In this document: in pieces, positions 1 through 7,100 of the stretch
How the letters are laid out: every line of letters starts with the position of its first letter
Numbering within the stretch: the first letter of the stretch is position 1
Source of the DNA: Stephanodiscus triporus
Lineage: Eukaryota > Bacillariophyta > Thalassiosirophyceae > Thalassiosirales > Thalassiosiraceae
Direction of reading: 5' to 3'
Assembly: GCA_036939755.1 (NCBI GenBank)
Contig: JALLAZ010001039.1
Location: forward strand, 1 to 10,565
DNA: 10,565 nucleotides
The notes under the pieces: model-generated
Seen by the model: only the letters and a program-made list of their open reading frames with translations
Databases searched by the model: none
What the model was told of the DNA's origin: nothing
Made by a program: the position numbers and the translations under genes

Positions 1-493
1 ATGGACAAGGCGTTCGTGGAATGACCACTTACCAACTTCTGCATCAGTGGGTTCTTCTTTGTCAAAATCGGACGGAATATCATCTTTGGGACCCCCTCTC
101 TTGGGCGTCAACTCCCCATTGAGCAACTCCACAGAGCTACTGCTGCTGCTACTCGGAGAACCCAATGTATCCCCCGTGCGGCAAGCCGCAGCCACGTTTC
201 TCTCAATGTTCAGTACTTGGATAGCTCGTAGCTTGCCGCAGCACAATCAGTCGTGGACACAGAACCGATGGAGCCGTGTCGGCTGGACTCCATCACGACT
301 TTTGCAACAGGGGACAGTCTTGAGGGGAAGGGCGGTATGACTGGTTGGCGATACTAGCAAGAGCGGCGCTCTTGGCAGGGCAGGGAGGAGACTCGCGGGT
401 GGGAGGAGCTGGGGGATTACGCTGACGCGACGCCACCATAACCTTCTGGTGCGCCCTCACGCGCTCCGCACGAATGTCATTCGCCACCGACAT
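1..493 (-). CDS. 5' part of an unrecognised multi-exon gene, running off the left edge
   Basis: I do not recognise this gene. Three minus-strand stretches in different frames read as plausible protein, which implies two introns. The ATG at 493-491 opens MSVANDIRAER. A stretch at 353-217 reads YRQPVIPPFPSRLSPVAKVV and continues to SYELS. A stretch from 148 to the edge reads SSSSSVELLNGELTPKRGG and ends near TDAEVGKWSFHERLVH. My best splice model is intron 460-354 (GTGAGG donor, pyrimidine-rich, TAG acceptor, phase 0) and intron 216-149 (GTACTG donor, TAG acceptor, phase 2, 68 nt), and the frames match across both. The first donor is uncertain: frame A stays open to 293 and also looks protein-like (RVRAHQKVMVASRQR), so exon 1 may be longer. 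A GTAAGT donor at 32-27 could end the third exon; otherwise it stays open to base 1. The product is Ser/Pro-rich and probably disordered here. The gene diverges from the main gene. Confidence 0.45.
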
Positions 494-741
494 GATCGTG
501 GGGTGGCGTCGATGACGAAGAACTGGCAGGTCGACATTGTGGCATGTCAGGTGACACAACAATTATGCAGGAAAAGATATTTGCCTGTATTTGCTCATTT
601 GCAAAGTAAAGGCAACTTCAACAAAAACACGCCCTCAAAACCGATCCGCAGAAGACGCCCATCCTAAAGAACTGTTCGCGGCAGTTCCTCGTGGCCGACT
701 CATGAATGAGCATCGGTCTAACAAAATCACAGCCTCAAAGG

Positions 742-762
742 ACGGACGCAACTTGCGTCCGT
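742..762. promoter_or_regulatory. Perfect 21-bp palindrome (10-bp arms, 1-base centre)
   Basis: The left arm ACGGACGCAA (742-751) and right arm TTGCGTCCGT (753-762) are exact reverse complements around a single C at 752. The symmetry ends at 741/763. It lies in the divergent promoter region, about 250 bases upstream of the left gene's presumed ATG and 355 upstream of the main gene's ATG. A dimeric transcription-factor site is the natural reading, but that is inference. Confidence 0.5.
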
Positions 763-824
763 ACCTATTAAACCCACTCTATTTGAGTAATAATTCATCC
801 CAGACGTGATCTCTTTCGGTTTCT

Positions 825-836
825 TCTCTTAAGAGA
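825..836. promoter_or_regulatory. 12-bp perfect palindrome
   Basis: TCTCTT (825-830) followed directly by AAGAGA (831-836) is a perfect 12-bp palindrome with no spacer. It sits in the same divergent promoter region, 280 bases upstream of the main ATG. Chance cannot be excluded for a site this short. Confidence 0.3.
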
Positions 837-1035
837 GACGTTTCTCGTTAGAATTTGCATCCACATCACCCTGTAGTAGATATAATATGTACAACGGTTT
901 TCCTCAGAATGAGATGTCTTCTTTCGTTATAATTCGCATAAAGTAATACTCTACACTTTATCACGATCCCCAATTAACACGATAAAAAGAAAATAAAGGA
1001 GGACAATAAAAAAAAGCTCACGCACCATCGGGAAT

Positions 1036-1113
1036 ATGCTGCCCGAGGCAAAGGGCCAGGGGGAGGCAGGACTAGAGATATTACGGCTGAACATCCGGAG
1101 TACAGAACTATAA
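1036..1113 (+). other. Upstream ORF, 25 codons, ending 2 bases before the main ATG
   Basis: ATG at 1036 opens a 25-codon frame (MLPEAKGQGEAGLEILRLNI, then five more residues) that stops at TAA 1111-1113. The main start codon is at 1116-1118, so only two bases lie between. The frame differs from the main ORF. If the transcript begins upstream of 1036, ribosomes would meet this ATG first, and translation of the main protein would need leaky scanning or re-initiation. The transcription start is not known from sequence, so the role is inference. Confidence 0.4.
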
Positions 1114-1115
1114 TA

Positions 1116-4100
1116 ATGTCGGCCCTATCCCGCTACCTTGAGGCGATTTCGCCCCGCGGCGACGACATCCCCCTCACGCCATCGCCCAATTCACGCGCGA
1201 CCGCAGTCACAGCCCCAAGCCCAAGTCCCAGCGCGTCGCACAATTCGCATGCCAAGAGGGACGGCGTCGTTTGCGGGAGCGGCGGGGGCAACACGAATAT
1301 CAACAACAGCAATAGCAGTAATGCTTACAATGTTAATCTGAGGAGTCCTTCGGAAATTCGAGGGCGCAAGGTTCTGGTTGGAGGAGAGGGTGGTGCTGTT
1401 GGTGCAATTGGAATTGATCCTAGTGTCAGCAATAACAATTTCGTCCGATCCTCCCCCCCCCCCCCTCCTCCGCCTGGTCCCCCCCCCAAGAAGGCCGTTA
1501 AGAGGCAACAGCAACAGCAACAGCACCAGTACCAGCAGCAATATCCTCGTGGTACTGGCAGCAGCAGTGGCTTCGGTAGCGTCAAACCGCCCGAGAACAT
1601 AATCATCAATAATCCCGGCGACAAGTCAAGTGCCGCCGATAAAAATGAGCAGGGCGAGGAAGAAAAGGTGGCCAAGGGGGGATCACCTTGGAGTCCCCAG
1701 GAAGAGATCCAGGGTGGGAGCGTCGCGAAGTTTCAGCAGATGCTTTGGGGGGGCGGTGGAGGGACAGGTGGAGCAGCTGCAGTAGGGGGAGCTGGCGGAG
1801 TTTTGGGAGAAGGGAAGGGCACCGGCGGTGGCGGTGCCGTGCTCCTGCCAGCTACCCCCCCCCGTCATACTCCCGGATCGACATCGAGCTTTCCGGTCAG
1901 TCGGGTCGGTAGTGGTGGCGGTGGCAACAGCGGCAACCCGACCAAAAATTTCGTCAATAATGGCATCGCCACGTCTACTACTCCAGCGTCTACCAAAGGC
2001 AACAACACTTATAACACAGCGATGACGGGTCCCTCTCCGAGATACAAGCGTAATGCTCCCCCTCCGCTCGAAAATAACGACAGGGACGACGAGACGTCCG
2101 GCCTCCCTGCGCGACGCCCCACGACGACTACCGCAACGACAACGACGACGACGACGGCGACGACGTCATCCACGCCGCCGACATCCATGAGGAAAACGCC
2201 AAAGATTCAGCTGCCTACGCCCCCCTCACGCATTCTGTCCAGTCCGTTACGAAGTGGCAGCGTCAAGAACACGCCGATAGCTGGGGGAGGAGCAGGTGGA
2301 GGAGGACCATCGAACTCCTCGTCATCGTCTGCGCTCCGCCATCGCGTCGGGAATATCCTCAACCTGACACCACTGGACACCTCGTTTGGCAGAAGTGGCG
2401 ACGACGGGAACGCTGGGGGTATCCAATCGTCTTCGTTGTCTCCATCGCCGTTATTGCCCCTCAACGCCTCCTCCACCACCTCCGGTCGAAAACTATACGC
2501 AGCCAATGAAAAAGGCGACAATTCTAAAGACACAGGTCATAATGCCACTGCCGCATCTCTCTCTTCCTCTAATGGATTTAAAGGGAACAATGTCGGCGGT
2601 GGCGACAGTGGCAACGTCGATGGTGGCAAGGGCGACGCGCCCGTGCCTGGCAGTTCCAGGACCAACGTGAGCCCCAAATACCACCATCCCAGGGGTGACA
2701 AGGGCACCACAGCCATCAACGCCCGCAATACCCAAGGCGCCGACGATTCCAATGTCGAGACCCACGACAACGAGAACTCGTCTCCTCCTCCTCCCGTGGC
2801 TGCAGGTATCAACAACGACGACGGCATATCTACCTTCACGGCCTTCAAGCGCCCGAACGTCAAGGTGGGATTAGTCTTCACCCGTCATTCAGCCCAGCAT
2901 CCCGACGTGGCCGTCATCTCGAGGGTTATGCCCGAGAGCATATTCAGGAGGCATCACCTCCCTTCGCCCAGCGGGGGGGGGGGAGGCGTTACAACGCTCG
3001 AAGGAGTCGAGGTAATTGCCGTGAATGGCACTCCAGTGAGGGACCCTCGTCACGCCGCCGAGCTGGTGGCGCGGGCCGTCGAGGAGGTGAGGCTGACTGT
3101 CAAGCGGGGTGTCTGCACAGGTGGGTCGGGGTTGTCCAATCACGATTCTCTCCCAGGAACGAATCCATGCGGCGGCGACGGGAGCGAAAACGCCACGACG
3201 GAGGGCGATGCCGTAGAAAATGTCAGACATGACAATACAGGCAAAGAGAGCGACCCTCGTGAGCGGATGGCGAGGACGTTAGCGCTCATCGACGCATCAT
3301 CGTTGTCGCAGCGCGAGAAATCGATGGGATCGGAGGAAAGCAAATTGTCAGCGATGATGGAGGAGGGTGGTGAGAACTTGAGCGCACTTGAGAGAAGGGA
3401 TGAGAAGTGCGACTCGAGCATCGTATTCATTGAGAAGAAGAAGGAGGGGGAGAAGGAGGAAGAGTGGAGCGCCTGGACGGAGAGGAGGGATGCGGATCTT
3501 GGACGAGAAGCCGACCTAATGGCCGTTAACGCTTCGAAGTTGACTGTTTCATCCAGAGGGGTTGGCGGCGGCAGGACATCGTCGGTCATGAGCATGTCGA
3601 CCACAATGACAATGCCCAAGTCAGCCGAAATCGCCGAGCGAAGACGAAAGGTGGCACAGGCCATGCTCCTCAGTGAGGAGCTGGTAGAGGATTCCATTAC
3701 AGGGGTTAACGAGGATGATGTTGTTATCAATAAGGAATATGACGACGGCAACGAATGCAATGGCTGGAAAAGAAATGAAATTATGGACAGTGCTGTTAGC
3801 AATAGTAGAAGACTGTCGACCGATCCAATCCAGCTTAATCGATCGAACGATGACGATGATGTGGAGGAGACCTTTACTTATGCCGCCTCCAGCGGCGGTG
3901 ATGGTTATGGGAGCAGCAGGGCAAGATCAACTGCGGGCTTTTCGACCGTCTCCAGTCCCTCCACGGCCGTTAGTGTCGCTGCTAGCACCGCACATTCAGG
4001 AGTAAGTGGCACACCGAGCAATGTCAGCTCAGCGTCCGCTGCTGATAGACGACGCCGGGCTGCGCTAGAGATGTACCACTCTTCCGAGATGGTCCCGGAC

Positions 4101-7100
4101 AATGTCGACGACGTCCGACTGGGAACGATCGACGCCTTTGGTCCTCCTCTAACTCCTAAGGATAATGCAACACATGCATTGGACAATGATAAGGTATTGA
4201 CGCTCTCGTCTTGGATGAAGGCGAAACCGTTGAGTGATGTGGGACGCGTAACGAGCTTTGGCAGCGCAACAAGTAAGGCGCGGACAGACGTTACCACCTC
4301 CAGCGTGGCCACGGCGCGAATGGGTGGTGGTGGCATTCGTCTTAAATTGAGCCCTATAGTCGGCAGTGGTAGTGGGGGGAAGAGTCCCAGTTCAAACACG
4401 ATTTCTTCTGGTGTGGTGGCATTGGCCTCTGCAGCACACGCCAACAATACTGCTACTACTTGTTCGACGACATCGTCACCTTTAGATGGATTTAACAGTG
4501 GGAGTATCGGCGACACCCAAGGTGGCAGTCCAACGAATGCACCGATGAGGATTGAAAGTCCAGCTGCGCAGCGCAGGCGAGAACGCGCAGCACATCGCCG
4601 GCTTATTGGTGCTGGAGACAGAGGCGGTGATTCTCCGTTAGAAGACGGCACTCAAAAGATGGGAGTTGGCGATTGGCCCAAGATTCCAGTCCCTGCATCT
4701 CCTGTAGAAAAGGTAACGGCGTCCAACTCAATCCAAACGCCACCTCCATTTGCACCTCAAAAGACACCCACGTCTGCTGACATCGCGCAACGGCGTCTGA
4801 AGGTCGCGCAGGCGATGATTCAAAGTGATGCTTTGGTTAATGATCATGTGGGTGGGACTCCTGATCCCTTTGAGCTCAGTAAATCAAGTGAGGAGTGCAT
4901 CACTGTGGCGAGTGGGGCGAAGAGTGGGGTCGGAAGCAACGGTAGCCCAGGATCTCCTCGAAGCAATCGTAGCGCGATGGGATTCAGCAAGATTAAGTCG
5001 GGGTCGAGGTTGCGAGGAGGGCAGTCATTGACCACGGGGGATGGACAAAAGACTAGGTACTCACAGGTGCAGGAAGATGTACCCAAGAAAAAGAAGTCGA
5101 GTATATTTGGTGTTGCTAGATTGATTCGCAAAGCAAGCGTGAGTATATTTTCCCCGTCCGGACGGGTTGATGGGATATTCTTTCTTCATAATCAAACTGT
5201 TTTGACTGTGTCTTTTATTTTCTCATGCACAGTCTAAAAAATCCAAGTCATCCATTAAGAGCGCATCTCTTGTCGAGGATACCAACCTGTTCGAAGTTGG
5301 TGATTCACCAATAGCCGTCTCAACCCGTTGTGCAAGTCCAATGAGTAACACAAGTCCATCTACAGCTGCTGCCGCTGCCATCATCGAAGAAAAGAGAGAG
5401 TCTGATACATTGCCAACCCCACCTTCTCTCATCGCATCGGATCCATTTAGCAATCTCACGCCCGCAATGCATGGCAATGACGGTTGGGAGGGCAGCGACT
5501 TTTTCAAGGAAAATCCATTTGCACCCTCGCCCTTCGAGAGCGATCTTGCCTCTGGCGATAACGACGGCAACGACGTCTTTGGCTTTCCGACAACATCAAT
5601 ATCTGACGGTGTCATGGGTAATAGGCCGTCAATGAAAGCACCATTGGATGCCGATTGTGTTGCTTCCAACACCTTTTTTGATCTTGACGTCAAAGTGTCT
5701 AATACTTGGGGTGATCCGACTTCAATTTTACCAGTAAACATTACCCCACGAAGGGATAATGCTGCGCATCGTTTTAATGACCATCAACACGGTAATGTTG
5801 ATGCAAACAGTTATGACGAGAGCGAAATGAGTGAGGTCACTGATCCAACCTTTGCAAGCTCATCGATAAAGCAAAACACTGCGGCTAGATTGGAAGCGAA
5901 GGGGGGTGATACCAGCAGAAAGGATGAAAATGCAAAGACAAAGGGCAAGAACGTTGTTGATAATTCAGATTCTTCGATTAAAGAAAATCACAGTAGACAG
6001 AGCAGGCAAAACCACTCTTCTATTTCTGTGTCCCGTGCAATTGAGAAACGCCGTGCGCTTAAGGGCAACGTTGTTGTCGACCCTCCCCTTGCGAGCTTAG
6101 ATACTATCGAATCAAGCGAGCATGAACGCGAAGATAACAATACGCCAATGACCATCCTTCCAGTGGCCAAGTCGCGCATTCTTTCAAAGTACGCTAAGAG
6201 CGGCAAGGTTCGTCGTGGCGCAGTTCACAGCTCATCAGTGGGAAATGACAAGATCGAGCCACAGTCTTCTGATCGTTCGATTGGTAGCGTTGGATCCATG
6301 AGTCAAAACAGCAGGACCGGGAAACTTCGACAAGAACTAGAGATATCAGCAAAAATGTTGAAAACACCGCTTTCTGCTGATCCAAAACCTGCACGCAAGG
6401 GTGGTGCTACGGCGACGTCGGCAGCGGCGTCGGCGATCGCCTTGGCAGCAGTTCCTTCTATGAAAGGTGGGGCATCGCCCCATCAACAAAGAATAAATCC
6501 GGCAGCAACCTATAGTCGAAAGTCCCCAAAGAGATTGTCGACGTCGTCGACTGCTGGGAATACAAGTTCGGTCATATCTTCTTCTTCGCCAGCATGCTCT
6601 CCTGCCAAGAAGTATAGCAGTCCTAATAGAAAAAAGAAGGTATCTCCGTCAGTTGTTGAAAATCCTGCGTATTATTCGGTAAGAATTTCCCACTTCTCCC
6701 CTCAATTCTCTACTTAGTTTCCCTTGCCGGGTCGAAGCTTATGTCTTTATGTGTTTACTTGTGCATGCTTGTCAGATGGAATCTCGACTGGGACAAATTA
6801 AGGATCCCATACAACGCGCGGGCGTAAAGCTACTGTGGGCGGCAGCCATTCCGATTCAGACACAGGCACGTAGGTTTATGGCGCGACAGGTTGCCATTAG
6901 AAGGATGTGCGCTGTTTTGACTGTACAGGCGGTGAGTGTACAATCACGTGCCAAATTTTACAGCAATATTGGCCATCGCAAGATTATTGCTCACCTCATC
7001 ATTTGCATTTTCATCAGTTTGTCCGCCGATGGCTCGCTGAGCGCGACCTTGAGATTGCAATCTGGTCTGCCATCCAAATCCAAGCGTCATTCCGAGGTTG

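Larger units (their letters stand above)
494..1115. promoter_or_regulatory. Divergent intergenic region shared by two genes
   Basis: About 620 bases separate the presumed start of the left minus-strand gene and the ATG of the main plus-strand gene. Plus-strand ORFs of up to 72 codons here have no convincing protein character. The part from about 770 to 1020 is rich in A and T, with runs of A before 1016, as expected for a promoter and 5' leader. It holds two perfect palindromes (742-762 and 825-836) and a short upstream ORF (1036-1113). I see no clear TATA box or initiator that fixes a transcription start. Confidence 0.5.

Noticed and set aside
47..340. Plus-strand ORF of 97 codons at the left edge
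   Set aside because: The poly-Leu run is the reverse reading of the Ser-coding AGC repeat of the minus-strand gene, whose frame reads better as protein.
3140..3802. Minus-strand ORF of 220 codons opposite exon 1
   Set aside because: The Ser-rich translation mirrors GA-rich codons of the plus-strand gene; there is no domain and no promoter evidence.
3905..4651. Minus-strand ORF of 248 codons opposite exon 1
   Set aside because: It lies wholly within the coding exon on the other strand and reads as Leu/Pro/Ser-rich shadow sequence without a domain. The plus strand carries the repeats and the continuous frame.
5223..5741. Minus-strand ORF of 172 codons opposite the start of exon 2
   Set aside because: It overlaps the intron 1 acceptor and exon 2, which splice cleanly on the plus strand. 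The translation shows no motif.
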